From the NCBI GenBank assembly GCA_028280845.1, contig JANQKZ010000035.1, positions 124,001-188,000 on the forward strand: 64,000 bases of DNA, read 5' to 3'. The notes under the pieces were generated by a model that saw only the letters and a list, made by a program, of their open reading frames with translations, had not been told where the DNA came from and made no database searches. A program made the translations under genes and the position numbers. This DNA is from Opitutales bacterium (GTDB lineage: Bacteria > Verrucomicrobiota > Verrucomicrobiia > Opitutales > JABSRG01). Positions 17,183 through 27,722 of the stretch are shown here, one piece after another (the stretch's first letter is position 1; the number at the start of each line of letters is the position of its first letter).

Positions 17183-20100
17183 GTGAAAAGTCTACAAGAT
17201 CTCATCCCTAGCTGGCCGCTGCTTCGTCATTGGGCCGGTCTGGGACTTGCCGTGGCCCTCATTGGTACAAGCACGGCATTCTCGCAGGAAGAACCTGCAA
17301 CTGAGGAAGAAGAAAGTGATATCGCGACGCTGAATCCGTTTGTCATTGAAGAAGAGGAAGGCACCTGGAGTGCGACTCAGACCTTGGCTGGAAGTCGTCT
17401 CAAAACCGACCTGACGGATGTAGCCTCGCAAGTGGAGGTGATGACCATGGATTTCATGGAAGCCTTCCAACTGAACTCCATCGAAGAAGCCGCTATCTAC
17501 TCGCTGAATGTGGAAAGCCCGCAGGAAAACACGGGTGATGGCATTTCCGGAGCAGGAAACGAACAACTCCGGGTGCGTGGTATCAGTAATGCTACACGTT
17601 CCCGTGAGTTTTTTGCGACGAGCATCCCGACGGATAATTATAATCTGTCTCGGGTGAGTATTTCATCAGGGCCGAACGCAATTCTGTTTGGCACGGGAAG
17701 CCCGGCAGGCGCAATTGACTCTACCCTGCTTCGTGCTTTGACCAATGACACCTTTGGGGAAGCCCGGCTGCAGATCGATGACTGGGGGGGATACCGTGCC
17801 CAGATTGATTACAACCTGGCGATCAATGACCAGTTTGCGGTGCGGGCGGCTGCGCTGACGCATAAGCGTGCTTTTGATGAAGACGAGGCTTTCATTCAGA
17901 ATGATCGCTTTTATGTGACCGGAACGTGGAAACCGTTCAAACGGACTACGATTTCGGCTCACGCTGAGCTGATTGATATTGAGAACCGGCGTCCCACCCG
18001 GACGGCCCCGTATGATCACATTTCTTCCTGGTTCTTGTCCGATGACATCCTGACGGCATCTGGAAGTGTGGATGCGGACAATCCCACGATACCTAATGGG
18101 TCAATTTTTGATAACAGCCTGGCGTGGCAGGACAATGGCCGCTCCTTACCCGGCAATCAGAATGCCATCTGGGATACGGGAGGAAACAACGTAACCATCC
18201 TCGGCGGTAACCAGGGCGGGCGTTTAAACACACCCCGCAGCTGGTGGGGCTCGGTCCATTCCCCGGTCCTGGCACCGAATGGGGACTTCACCTTGTTTGA
18301 AGGCGTGAACCGGGATTCCAACGGAACGACCCTGTTAAATGATGATTACCTGGATCGGGATTTTCACACGATCAATAACCTGGTAGCTCAAAACGATGAT
18401 GCCACCCTGTTGAATTTATTTATCAATCAGGAAATCGTAGACAACTTATTCTTCGATTTCGGGTATTACTACGAGAAGAACGACGACTTCAACCCGGCAT
18501 CCCTGCAGTTTACTCAAGGTTATATCGTCGAGGTAGACAGCAATCGCTATCTCCCTGGCGGGGTAGGTGGAACGGAGTTGAATCCGCTCGCCGGTCAGCT
18601 CTATGTGGACGGGTCCCCAGAGTTCTTGCGCGGTTACTCAGAGAACAGCGAATGGCGGGCTGCCCTGTCCTACGAGTTTGATGTCCGCGATTGGACGGAT
18701 AACCGAATGATCGGCTGGTTGGGACGTCACCGCTTAGCCGGGATGTACTTGGATCGCCGCCAGGAAACCATGAGTCAGTTATTCAAGTATCACATGCAGC
18801 CCCAAATGATTAATGGGGAGTTTCGTGACGGCAACTGGGAGGGGTATCCCTACAATGACCTCGACACCCGATTTGCCGTAGGTGGCCTGGGTGTCCCCGG
18901 AGTTCAGGGAGACACGCAGAGCGAAGCCTATCGGGCGGACGGACGTTCCTTGACTATCCGGTCTTACCTCGGGGCACCGGGCAGTATCACCTACCCTGAA
19001 CTTCCGCTCAATTTTGTTCCCGGCGAGGCATTCTCGATGACCGACCGGGATGGAAATGTGTTCGTCCTCGACCCTGAAAATGCCTACTTGGGCACGAACG
19101 GGGAACAACTCAGCATTGGTAATGCGGCTAATGGGACAAAGAACTTCCTCAAGACCCTGCAATTCTCCTGGCAAGGCTTCTGGTGGAACGACCGGATCGT
19201 GACGACCTTTGGTTGGCGTGAAGATACGCTGAATAGTGCCGAAGAAGATACCGGGTTTTTGACCACTGAGTGGATGCATCCGGAAACCGGTGTGGTTTCC
19301 GCGGCCAGTGACGTTCGCCTGCGCGACCACTATGACAATGTTCCGTTTGAAGCCTACGACGATAGCCTTGAAGCGACCGGACGCACCAAACTGACCGGGT
19401 TTGTCGTTCACCCCTTCCGCAACTGGGATGGCTTCAGCCTCCCGTTCAACTCGGACATTTCTTTCAGCTATAACAAGTCGGATACCTTCCAGCCGAACAC
19501 GAATGAGCGCTCAGCAGACGGAAATCTGATCCCCGGGGAAGAAGGGGAAGGGGAAGACTATGGTGTTCGGATTTCCATGTTCGACCGCCGGTTTAACCTG
19601 CGATATAATTACTATGAAACGATTGCCGGTCCGACCAAGTTGTTCCTGCCCTTCCGTCGCTGGCGTTTCCGCTGGCGGGAAGGAGGCTCCATGCGCGATA
19701 CCATCGTGATGTTAGCTGGGGCAGACAAACAGATCTTCGACAGCATCTTCCCGAATCCGGAAGACTGGCCTCTTCGGGGGACCTGGCCGGGTGTGGATGC
19801 GACCAACATGTATCCCTTCGACGCACGGGATGGTGGATTCGAAACGGGAGATTTCGACAACTATGGCGATCCCTATACCTTCACCGCGACCAGTGAGGCC
19901 GAGGGCCACGAAGTCTCGATTTCCTGGGAACCGACTCGCAATTTGAGCCTGCGGGCGACCTGGAACGATCAGCAGGTTACCCAATCGGACCTGGGTGCGG
20001 ATTGGTTCCAGTTTACGGAAGAGTATCAAGCCATCATGGACCGGACTCAGTTTGTTGAGGGGTATGTTCCTGGAATCACTGGCCTGAGCGGTTTTGATGA

Positions 20101-20764
20101 TCCAAACGGAACCGACCTGGACGGCCTCGATCTCGATCCCAATGACGGTTTGGCCCCTGGTATCGACTACTTCACCTGGGACCAGATCCCCTATGGCGGA
20201 AATAACAATGGTCGGCAAATGGTCAGCCAGCCCTGGGGTCAAAATGACGACGCCGTGGCTGGTGGCTGGACCCGTTCCACGATGAAAGAACGCCACTTTG
20301 AGCGGGTGGTGAACTCTAATAATGGAACCACGATCCTTAAGGCCTTCGATGGGCAACCGAATGACTTCCTGCGGAATAACCGGATGAATATCAATGCCCA
20401 GTATCGGTTCACCGAAGGGCGCCTGAACGGTCTCCGCCTCGGTGGTGCTCTTCGTTGGCGCAAAGGAGCCGGCATTGGCGTGGGTACCCAGATCATCAAT
20501 GGTGAAGAAGTGCCCGATACGGACGTCATCATCAAAGGCCCCGATTCCACCTTTGTCGACCTGTCCTTTGATTACCGCAGCCGGGGCGACCTCTTCGGAT
20601 TCTTGCCTGATGGGTATCGCTACAATATCGGCTTGACCGTCCGGAATATCTTCGGTGAAGGACCCTACGAGCCTGAGCTGGTAGATGCCAACACCGGGGA
20701 GACGACCAACTACCTGCGTGTGGACGGTCGCCAGTTCCTCCTGTCTGCCGGACTGGAATTCTAA
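17183..20764 (+). CDS. TonB-dependent receptor
   Basis: 1193 aa; signal peptide, plug motifs (EQLRVRGISNATRSREFF...ISSGPNAILFGTGSPAGAID), C-terminal NIFGEGPYEPE...FLLSAGLEF ending in F. Confidence 0.95.
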   Translation: MKSLQDLIPSWPLLRHWAGLGLAVALIGTSTAFSQEEPATEEEESDIATLNPFVIEEEEGTWSATQTLAGSRLKTDLTDVASQVEVMTMDFMEAFQLNSIEEAAIYSLNVESPQENTGDGISGAGNEQLRVRGISNATRSREFFATSIPTDNYNLSRVSISSGPNAILFGTGSPAGAIDSTLLRALTNDTFGEARLQIDDWGGYRAQIDYNLAINDQFAVRAAALTHKRAFDEDEAFIQNDRFYVTGTWKPFKRTTISAHAELIDIENRRPTRTAPYDHISSWFLSDDILTASGSVDADNPTIPNGSIFDNSLAWQDNGRSLPGNQNAIWDTGGNNVTILGGNQGGRLNTPRSWWGSVHSPVLAPNGDFTLFEGVNRDSNGTTLLNDDYLDRDFHTINNLVAQNDDATLLNLFINQEIVDNLFFDFGYYYEKNDDFNPASLQFTQGYIVEVDSNRYLPGGVGGTELNPLAGQLYVDGSPEFLRGYSENSEWRAALSYEFDVRDWTDNRMIGWLGRHRLAGMYLDRRQETMSQLFKYHMQPQMINGEFRDGNWEGYPYNDLDTRFAVGGLGVPGVQGDTQSEAYRADGRSLTIRSYLGAPGSITYPELPLNFVPGEAFSMTDRDGNVFVLDPENAYLGTNGEQLSIGNAANGTKNFLKTLQFSWQGFWWNDRIVTTFGWREDTLNSAEEDTGFLTTEWMHPETGVVSAASDVRLRDHYDNVPFEAYDDSLEATGRTKLTGFVVHPFRNWDGFSLPFNSDISFSYNKSDTFQPNTNERSADGNLIPGEEGEGEDYGVRISMFDRRFNLRYNYYETIAGPTKLFLPFRRWRFRWREGGSMRDTIVMLAGADKQIFDSIFPNPEDWPLRGTWPGVDATNMYPFDARDGGFETGDFDNYGDPYTFTATSEAEGHEVSISWEPTRNLSLRATWNDQQVTQSDLGADWFQFTEEYQAIMDRTQFVEGYVPGITGLSGFDDPNGTDLDGLDLDPNDGLAPGIDYFTWDQIPYGGNNNGRQMVSQPWGQNDDAVAGGWTRSTMKERHFERVVNSNNGTTILKAFDGQPNDFLRNNRMNINAQYRFTEGRLNGLRLGGALRWRKGAGIGVGTQIINGEEVPDTDVIIKGPDSTFVDLSFDYRSRGDLFGFLPDGYRYNIGLTVRNIFGEGPYEPELVDANTGETTNYLRVDGRQFLLSAGLEF

Positions 20765-20792
20765 CCGTTTCAAAAAAATAAATCTACCCAAC

Positions 20793-20824
20793 ACGGCGTC
20801 CTTTCGGGGGCGCCGTTTTTTTTT
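20793..20824 (+). terminator. Rho-independent terminator after TonB-dependent receptor
   Basis: ACGGCGTCC-TTTC-GGGGGCGCCGT followed by T-tract. Confidence 0.88.
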
Positions 20825-21207
20825 GGGGGTGAACCGGTGTGAGGTTTCCCTTCCGCCGACTCGATTTCTCCGTGCGGGGTAGTTTTGAACTCTATGGCGA
20901 CCACGTGACCCCGACCCCAAGACCGGAAGGGTCTAACTCCGATCAGCATTCATCATTGGCCGTACCGGAGTCTGGTCCCCTTGAGGATTTCATTTTTTGA
21001 GGACGGCGGTCCACGGCGGGGGCGCAGGCTTTAAGTAACGAGTCGATACAAGATCTACGGGGACGGTTTTAAGGATTCTGGCATAGCAGCCATTGAAGGA
21101 AGGCTAACATTTCCGGCGCTAGCGCCGTTCCAACGGAGGAAATTTCTCCGGAGTGGAGTGCCCCGCCTTCCAACAGCATGCCGATCAGGATGGGGCCCTT
21201 TTGTTTC

Positions 21208-22638
21208 CTATTTGTTTTTCGATACTTCGGCGACGGGTTTGAAGAAGTCTTTTCCGCGTTCCCGGATCAGGATATTGGACAAGTTTTCCACGAGTTCGGC
21301 GTTGGCCGGGTCCCTGGCGAGGTTGTTCAGTTCCCCCGGGTCAACAGAGTGATCATAGAGCATGCGGGCCTCCAGTTTGTCGTCTCGATCCCGCCATTCG
21401 GTGTAAAAATAGTCCCCTTTAATGAGTGTCGTCCCCTTGAACCATCGACTTACGGCAATGCCATCTCCGAGATTGGTGGGGTCCTTCATCATGGGGACCA
21501 GACTCTGGCCATCCAGCTGGTTGGGGGGCGGGGTTAAACCCGTAAGTTCGCATAGGGTAGGGTAGATATCGACAAACTCGGTGATGCCGGGAACGTGATT
21601 GGGCTGCTGACCGGGCACTTTGATGATGAGCGGGACCTGGAGCGAGGAATTGAAGAGGCAATGCTTGCACCACAATCCATGGTCGCGAAGATTCCATCCG
21701 TGATCTCCCCAGAGGACTACGATGGTATTGTCGGCCAGACCGTTGCCTTTCAGGGCGTCCAGGACTCGGCCGATTTGAGCGTCGGTGTAACTCACGCAGG
21801 CGTAATAGCCTTGGATTAAGGTTTTGGCCATCGCATCGGAGACCGGGCCGGTGGGCGGGATATCACCGTAACCTCGGAGTTCTCCAGAATGATGGAAGGC
21901 GGCCCTGGGCGCATTTTCCGGACGATGGCCAGCAGGAGGAATATCGAAGGACACATCATCGTAGAGAGCCCAATACTTTTCAGGAGCATTGAAGGGGAGG
22001 TGGGGTTTAAGGAAACCGACGGCGAGGAAGAAGGGCTGGTCTGAGTCTGCTAACGTTTCGAGTTCCTCAATGGCCAGGTCGGCTATCCGTCCATCCCGGT
22101 AAGCGTTATCCCTTACATCGGTCCGTTCTACGGGTGGACCCTTGTCATCGCTGGCCATCTCCCGGGCAATGTTTGCTTCGACTACATAGTCTCTCCACCC
22201 GCTGGGAGAAAGGATCTCATTGTCGAAGCGATCCCATCCGTCGAGGTGATCTCGGTCGTGGTGAAAGATCTTGCCGTAGGCTGCGGTCCGGTAGCCGTTT
22301 TGCTGATAAAATTTGTTGAGCGGAATGGCGTCCGGGACCTCCCGCTCGAGCCAGGTGTAGTAGTGCAGGAAGCGGTCAAACCCGCCCCGAATTCCACTCA
22401 ACAAGCTGGCCCGGGATGCACCGCAAACCGGAATGTTGCAATAGGCTCGTGTAAACAGACTCCCCTCTGCCGCCAGCTGATCGATATTGGGGGAAACCAC
22501 CTTTTCCTTACCGTAGCAATTCAGCTCAGGGCGAAGGTCATCGATGGCGATGAAGAGGACATTTGGCTTGGGAGTCTCCGCTGACATGCACAAGGCGAGC
22601 AAACTACCCAAAATGAGAAAGATAACCGGACAACGCAT
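21208..22638 (-). CDS. sulfatase (iduronate-2-sulfatase-like, exported)
   Basis: KPNVLFIAIDDLRPELNCYG; FGly motif NIPVCGASRASLLSG; GDHGWNLRDHGLWCKH. Confidence 0.94.
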   Translation of the reverse strand: MRCPVIFLILGSLLALCMSAETPKPNVLFIAIDDLRPELNCYGKEKVVSPNIDQLAAEGSLFTRAYCNIPVCGASRASLLSGIRGGFDRFLHYYTWLEREVPDAIPLNKFYQQNGYRTAAYGKIFHHDRDHLDGWDRFDNEILSPSGWRDYVVEANIAREMASDDKGPPVERTDVRDNAYRDGRIADLAIEELETLADSDQPFFLAVGFLKPHLPFNAPEKYWALYDDVSFDIPPAGHRPENAPRAAFHHSGELRGYGDIPPTGPVSDAMAKTLIQGYYACVSYTDAQIGRVLDALKGNGLADNTIVVLWGDHGWNLRDHGLWCKHCLFNSSLQVPLIIKVPGQQPNHVPGITEFVDIYPTLCELTGLTPPPNQLDGQSLVPMMKDPTNLGDGIAVSRWFKGTTLIKGDYFYTEWRDRDDKLEARMLYDHSVDPGELNNLARDPANAELVENLSNILIRERGKDFFKPVAEVSKNK

Positions 22639-22880
22639 GAAACCATCGTAGGAGGTTATGGTGGCCTCTGGAAACCAAATTTAATTAAATGTTTAAGTTG
22701 GCCGTTTTGGTGGGTTTTCCACGCCTGCCTTCACCCTTTGATGCCTTTGGTAAAAGAGCTCCGCTACTTGGAGAATCAATAGACCGCCGCCGTAGCGGTA
22801 GAGGAATCAGCGGAATTGCTCTCAAGGCAGGGGTGCTTAAAATCATTCTAGAAACGCGGGGGGTGTGTTATATCTCCCTC

Positions 22881-24224
22881 ATGAAGACTCTGAGCCCCTT
22901 CCGGATTATTTTGGTTTATTCCCTGTTTCTTGGTTGGACCGCTTCCCTGTTCGCTATGGAGCAAGTCATCCTCGATACGGACCCGAGTTATGATCCCGAT
23001 GATATGGGCTGCATGGCCATGCTTCATGGGATGGCCAATGCGGGGGAGCTGGAGATCCTTGCCGTGATGAATGTCTTTCACCATGAAGAGTCGCCTCTGG
23101 CGATCAGTGCGACGAATGCATTCTACAATCGCGCGGCCATTCCCGTGGGGGATTACAAAGTGTTGCCGAAGGAGCCGGCTCCGGAAACGAATTATGATTG
23201 GTTTCTGGCGCATCACTATCCCAGGACGCTGGCGACCAGCGATGATGCCCCTGATGCGACCTCCCTTTATCGGGAGATTCTGGCTTCCGCCGAGCCGAAA
23301 AGCGTGACCATTCTGGTAGTGGGCACGATGCACAACCTGGAACAGCTGCTGAAGTCCGGACCCGACGCGCACAGCCCGTTGTCAGGCATCGACCTCGTGG
23401 AACGCTCCGTCAAGCTGGTCGCCTCCATGGGGGGCAATTTCATTGATGGAAAGGGGTATGACAGGACGAACTGGGGTGGGGCCGATGCCCTTTGCCGGGA
23501 TGACCGCACCTGGGCCTGCCTGGTGGAAGAACAGAATGCCGTCAGCCGCTATGTCCTCGAGCACTGTCCGGCCCCTTTCGTGGCCTCGGGTTGGGAGAAT
23601 GGAAACGGGCAGTTCAACGGAGCGGAGCAGGGGGACGTGCGCACCGGACAGGGACTCAAGAAACTCTCTGAGGGCCACATTGTACGCGTCGCTTATGAAA
23701 AGCATTTCGCCACCCGCGGGGGGTCTCACAAGATTGACCGCCATAGCAACGATCAGTGTGCGCTGCTCTATGGGGCGCGGGGGGCGCGGTATTATTACCA
23801 TGCTTTTGTGGACGGGAAAATCACGCTGTCGCCGACCGGTGAGGTGTGCTGGAAACCGACGCCGGGGGGCATCCAGGGTTATGTCGCTAAAAAAGCATCG
23901 GATGCCGCACTGGCCGAAGTTATCGAAACCTTGATGATGTCCCCGGTGATGGACCGCGATTTGACCGCTCCGACTGCGCCGGGAGACCTCAGGCTAGGCT
24001 CCGGCCACGCCGGCAAAGAACTGACCTGGACCCCCGCCCTCGAGGATACCCCTGGAAATTGGATCGCCTACTATAACGTCTACCAGGGTGATGATTTTCT
24101 TGGCCGGGCCCACGGGTTGCGCTTTGGTCTGAACGATCCGGTAGACAGCGGGGATGCCCCATACCGGGTAACCGCGGTCAACGTCGCCGGGATCGAAGGA
24201 CCGGCGGGAATCTTGGGAGGGTAA
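22881..24224 (+). CDS. exported nucleoside hydrolase-like protein with C-terminal Fn3-like domain
   Basis: Signal peptide from internal ATG; VILDTDPSYDPDDMGCMAML; C-terminal TAPTAPGDLRLGSGHAGKELTWTPA...AYYNVYQGDDFLG. Confidence 0.86.
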   Translation: MKTLSPFRIILVYSLFLGWTASLFAMEQVILDTDPSYDPDDMGCMAMLHGMANAGELEILAVMNVFHHEESPLAISATNAFYNRAAIPVGDYKVLPKEPAPETNYDWFLAHHYPRTLATSDDAPDATSLYREILASAEPKSVTILVVGTMHNLEQLLKSGPDAHSPLSGIDLVERSVKLVASMGGNFIDGKGYDRTNWGGADALCRDDRTWACLVEEQNAVSRYVLEHCPAPFVASGWENGNGQFNGAEQGDVRTGQGLKKLSEGHIVRVAYEKHFATRGGSHKIDRHSNDQCALLYGARGARYYYHAFVDGKITLSPTGEVCWKPTPGGIQGYVAKKASDAALAEVIETLMMSPVMDRDLTAPTAPGDLRLGSGHAGKELTWTPALEDTPGNWIAYYNVYQGDDFLGRAHGLRFGLNDPVDSGDAPYRVTAVNVAGIEGPAGILGG

Positions 24225-24279
24225 TTCGTTTTTGCCAATTACTCAATTAGCAGGGGGTCGAGAAGGGCATGCCTTGAGT

Positions 24280-26568
24280 TCAGCTTTCATGGTTTAGCGC
24301 ATAGAGGTATCCATAGAGGACAATTTTCTGCCTGAAAGTCTGTTGAGGGGTTGCCTCTCCACTCGGGACGTTGTAGCGCGTGTTCCAGAATTGTTCGCCC
24401 CAAGCCCAGGCCTCTTTGTCCCTTGGATAAGCCCTGCTGGTGTACCAGCCACATTTCACGATGTGGTCACCGTCCATCCAACCATCGCGACACATATAGG
24501 GGGTCCAGCCGGGTGTCAGGCCGGGTGCACCGTCGCGCCGACCCGGGGCAAAGGTCTGGGTGAAAGAACGCTCCGTCAGTCCGGTCATTTGAACCAGCCC
24601 CAGGGGATTGCGCCCCAGGGTCCATTCGGCCTCGGTGTAGAGGGCCTTCGCGAAGGTCCGCGCTTCCACCGGATTATCGGTAAGTCTATGCGCAATTGCG
24701 ACCACGGACATTTCATTGGAAGTCTGCAGCATGCCTTCCCATTTTCCCGTGTGCCGAACGGCTTTAGTCGGACTGTGCGGCGTTTTCGCGAGATAATCCG
24801 TTTTCGCCTGATGAATAAAAGAGGCTTTCATCCGTTCATGGAGCTCGCCGTAGTTTATTTTCCGCTCAGACAGCAGGTAGCCCACGCTGGCGAATCGTTG
24901 ATCCTTCTCATCCAGTTGAAGAAGGGAAGACGTGTTCGTAGTGGCGATGCTTTCCTGGGCAAGGATCTCTTCATAGGCGTAGTCTCCGGTCAGATTGAAC
25001 AGGAAGGCGGCAGCTGTCATTTTCAGATCGCGTCCCCGCAGACCCTGTACGGCGGTATCCAACATGTGGTCTTCCTGGCTTTCTGCCCATCCCCAGGCTT
25101 CCAGAGATTCGGCCAAATACTGTTGTTGCATCTCAAAATTTCCCGCGATGCGGAAACAGTCGGCGACCATGGCGGTGGCGGCTGCGACGCACCAACCCTG
25201 CCAGGCTACGGGAGCTCCGGCATAATTCTCCTTGTGGTCCGTAATGTTGGTCAGTCCAGTCAGATAGCCTCCAGCCGCATCTCGCATCCGAAGCCACCAG
25301 TCGATTTGCCAGAGGGCTTCATCGATAATGTCCGGTATGCCGTTGTCGGTTTCCGGTACATAAAGCTGATTATCGGTAAAGGCTTCAGGGTTGAGGTAGT
25401 AGGTGAGGAGCAAGTCAAACACACAAATAAAATTAACCGGACGTTGGTCATTGTCATAAGCATCGCTCCACCCTCCCCAGGTCTGTTGGGCAATTTCACC
25501 AGTCAGGGCCGAGCTGTAGTGCCCGCGGTTATCCGGGTTTGGCCCGGTGACCATGTCGTGTTCGGAAATATAAACGACGAAGTTTTCAGGCTCCACGCCT
25601 TGTTTGAACAGAGGCCTGCGAGCCATGGGAAACCCTCCGGCCGGGGCTTCATCACAACCCATACGCTGGTAGAACATCCCTTGCATGGATGTTTTAAAGG
25701 CTTCCTGAAACCGGTTGTGTCCAATGATGAATGGATGGCTGCTACCGATTCCCTCGATCACCAGTCGATAGGTTCCGGGCTCAGAAAAATCGGAAAAATC
25801 GCAGTCCCAGACATCTGCCCCGGTAAGATCTACTTCATAGTAGGGCTCGGGCTTGTTCTCCATGTGAAACTTGAGTTCGCCCGTGTATGCGATCGCCCCG
25901 GAGTCGGTATCAACCAGATGAAAAGGAGCGCCGGTCAGTCGGCTGAAATCGTGTTCTCCGCCGTCGCCTTTCCAGGCATAGACGTCTGCACATTTATGCG
26001 GTGCGCTGGCTTCATAGCCGATGTTGGAGATTTTTATAGCCGGCGAAATGAGTTGTTTCTCTTCAAAGGTGAAGACGACCTGCTGCCGGTCGGATTGGAG
26101 CGCGTCATCTATTTCAAGCATGTAGGTGGCCCCGCGCACCATCGGACTTTTCAGCTCGAGGTAGATCCAATGGTGCATAACCGGCATCATCTCGTCGAAG
26201 GCGGCCTCCCACACTTTGGATTTGCGCGATATGCTTCGGGTAAAAGTGCCATCTCCGTTGTATTGACGATCTCGATACGAACGCAGCCGATAACGGCTTT
26301 CCTGTTGTGCGGCCTCCGTGTCGAGGGGGTTCCCGAAAGGAATGTATTGGTCCTTGTCCTCGCAGAGGCTCCATTTTTCTGTGTGATATGGATCCCATCC
26401 ATTGCAGGAACCTTCCGTTTTATCCCAGTTATATTCTACCATCCCATCCTGGAAGTGCAGGACCAGATTCTGGTTGTCCAGAGGCTGCAGGCTCACCAGG
26501 CGCGTTGCATGGAGCCAGATTGGGCAGAGGAACAAGATGCAAAGGGTAATGGGATGACTGGGGTTCAT
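24280..26568 (-). CDS. glycoside hydrolase family 9 with N-terminal Ig-like domain
   Basis: Signal peptide; GGWSDAYDNDQRPVNF...VPETDNGIPDIIDEALWQIDWWLRMRD; C-terminal GRNPLG motif. Confidence 0.88.
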   Translation of the reverse strand: MNPSHPITLCILFLCPIWLHATRLVSLQPLDNQNLVLHFQDGMVEYNWDKTEGSCNGWDPYHTEKWSLCEDKDQYIPFGNPLDTEAAQQESRYRLRSYRDRQYNGDGTFTRSISRKSKVWEAAFDEMMPVMHHWIYLELKSPMVRGATYMLEIDDALQSDRQQVVFTFEEKQLISPAIKISNIGYEASAPHKCADVYAWKGDGGEHDFSRLTGAPFHLVDTDSGAIAYTGELKFHMENKPEPYYEVDLTGADVWDCDFSDFSEPGTYRLVIEGIGSSHPFIIGHNRFQEAFKTSMQGMFYQRMGCDEAPAGGFPMARRPLFKQGVEPENFVVYISEHDMVTGPNPDNRGHYSSALTGEIAQQTWGGWSDAYDNDQRPVNFICVFDLLLTYYLNPEAFTDNQLYVPETDNGIPDIIDEALWQIDWWLRMRDAAGGYLTGLTNITDHKENYAGAPVAWQGWCVAAATAMVADCFRIAGNFEMQQQYLAESLEAWGWAESQEDHMLDTAVQGLRGRDLKMTAAAFLFNLTGDYAYEEILAQESIATTNTSSLLQLDEKDQRFASVGYLLSERKINYGELHERMKASFIHQAKTDYLAKTPHSPTKAVRHTGKWEGMLQTSNEMSVVAIAHRLTDNPVEARTFAKALYTEAEWTLGRNPLGLVQMTGLTERSFTQTFAPGRRDGAPGLTPGWTPYMCRDGWMDGDHIVKCGWYTSRAYPRDKEAWAWGEQFWNTRYNVPSGEATPQQTFRQKIVLYGYLYALNHES

Positions 26569-26944
26569 GGCTACTAGTCCTTCGGGTGCAGGGACCGAAA
26601 AAGGAAATCAGAGGTTTGGGTTCTGGGGGCGACCAAAGCAGGTGGGGTTCGGGTGGTTATAAAAAACGGATCTTATTGGAACCGCGCCGTTCGGGGTTCT
26701 CGATTGTAATTCTGCTCACCGTTCACTTCCCGGGGTAATGGGTACGATTCTCGATGTGCGGATAGCCAATAACCGGAGGACGAAAGGCTTTGTTCTCTGG
26801 TCATCTCGTGAGGGCCCGAACTGTTGAAGACGGAAAGATCAGAGGGGGGCCTTTAGTAGAGGAGCAACATCAACCTCGTGCGGGTGCAGGCTGACATGCG
26901 TAAGGTTAAGCTTTAAATAGAGCCAGTCCCTTTACCTTGCTTTC

Positions 26945-27011
26945 ATGAATAAATATCTTGTTTGTGTTCGTTTGATATGTCGATTCATCCCCTTCTTCAT
27001 TCCCCTTGCCA
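26945..27011 (+). pseudogene. 5' remnant (start codon and signal peptide) homologous to the 29034 gene
   Basis: MNKYLVCVRLICRFIPFFIPLA resembles MKKYSVCVYWIHWLILFLIPLS at 29043; the upstream ~45 bp also match. Confidence 0.6.
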
Positions 27012-27497
27012 GATCGATGCGGTCCCCAAGCAAGTCGATCACCAGCGCAACGGCGACGGTGGAATGGGAAGCCCGCTGCACCGCAATCGATTCGCCATCG
27101 TCCATGTAAAAATCCCACCGCTCGAACTTCATGATCTCCCACACAGCGCGCTTAGCCATTTCCTCTGCCTTCGAGTCCTGGGTCATCAGGGCCATGAAGG
27201 CCAGCTCCTCTGCCAGGACACGCAGCGGGCGCAGTACCATCACCTGATCGTTGTAGCGGATTCCGTCCATCCACGCGGCCTTAGTGGCATAATCAAACTC
27301 GCCATGCGCCTGCCGCAGTTCCGCGAATTCGGGGTGATTCAGGTAGTTTTCCCGAATACGTTCCAGGTGGGCTGGATCGAAAAACAGCCCTGGTCCCATA
27401 GCAGGCTCTGCGGTACTTTGCCGCGCAGGGCGCGGGGCGTCAACAAGGTGGAAGAGGTGGAGGCCAGAATTAAGGATAGCCACAGACGCCGATTCAT
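27005..27497 (-). pseudogene. 3'-truncated, frameshifted heparinase II/III (alginate lyase)-like gene
   Basis: Signal peptide MNRRLWLSLILASTSSTLLTPRA lies in one frame (ATG at 27497), mature domain GPGLFFDPAHLERIRENYLNHPEFAELR...STVAVALVIDLLGDRI in another; homology stops near 27010. Confidence 0.65.
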
Positions 27498-27722
27498 GGC
27501 TCGAGCTTGGGCCAGCTCCTCCCATCAACTCAATCCGGAACCGAGTTTACCGAAAGCTTCACCGGTCCTCCGCAAGCGGAGACCCTACAGTGGGATTAAG
27601 GTAAGGCCAGCGTTGGTCGCCGACCCTGGGGTCCTACCTCTTCCGTCTCCTCTTTTTCCTTTTCTTTATCTATTTCTTTTTCAAGTTCGATCCCGATTCG
27701 GATTTAGATCGGGGAGCGGGGA

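Noticed and set aside
19712-20920. 402 aa minus-strand ORF inside the TonB-dependent receptor
   Set aside because: Antisense to a well-supported receptor; no domain signature
21110-21170. Palindromes CGGCGCTAGCGCCG and CGGAGGAAATTTCTCCG downstream of the sulfatase
   Set aside because: Possible terminator or REP-like structures but no T-tract and no second copy seen
22679-22690. Palindrome ATTTAATTAAAT between sulfatase and nucleoside hydrolase
   Set aside because: AT-rich low-complexity palindrome expected by chance; no second site
24343-26577. 744 aa plus-strand ORF opposite the GH9 gene
   Set aside because: The GH9 reading has clear family motifs and a signal peptide; the antisense ORF has none and fits codon-bias-driven antisense openness
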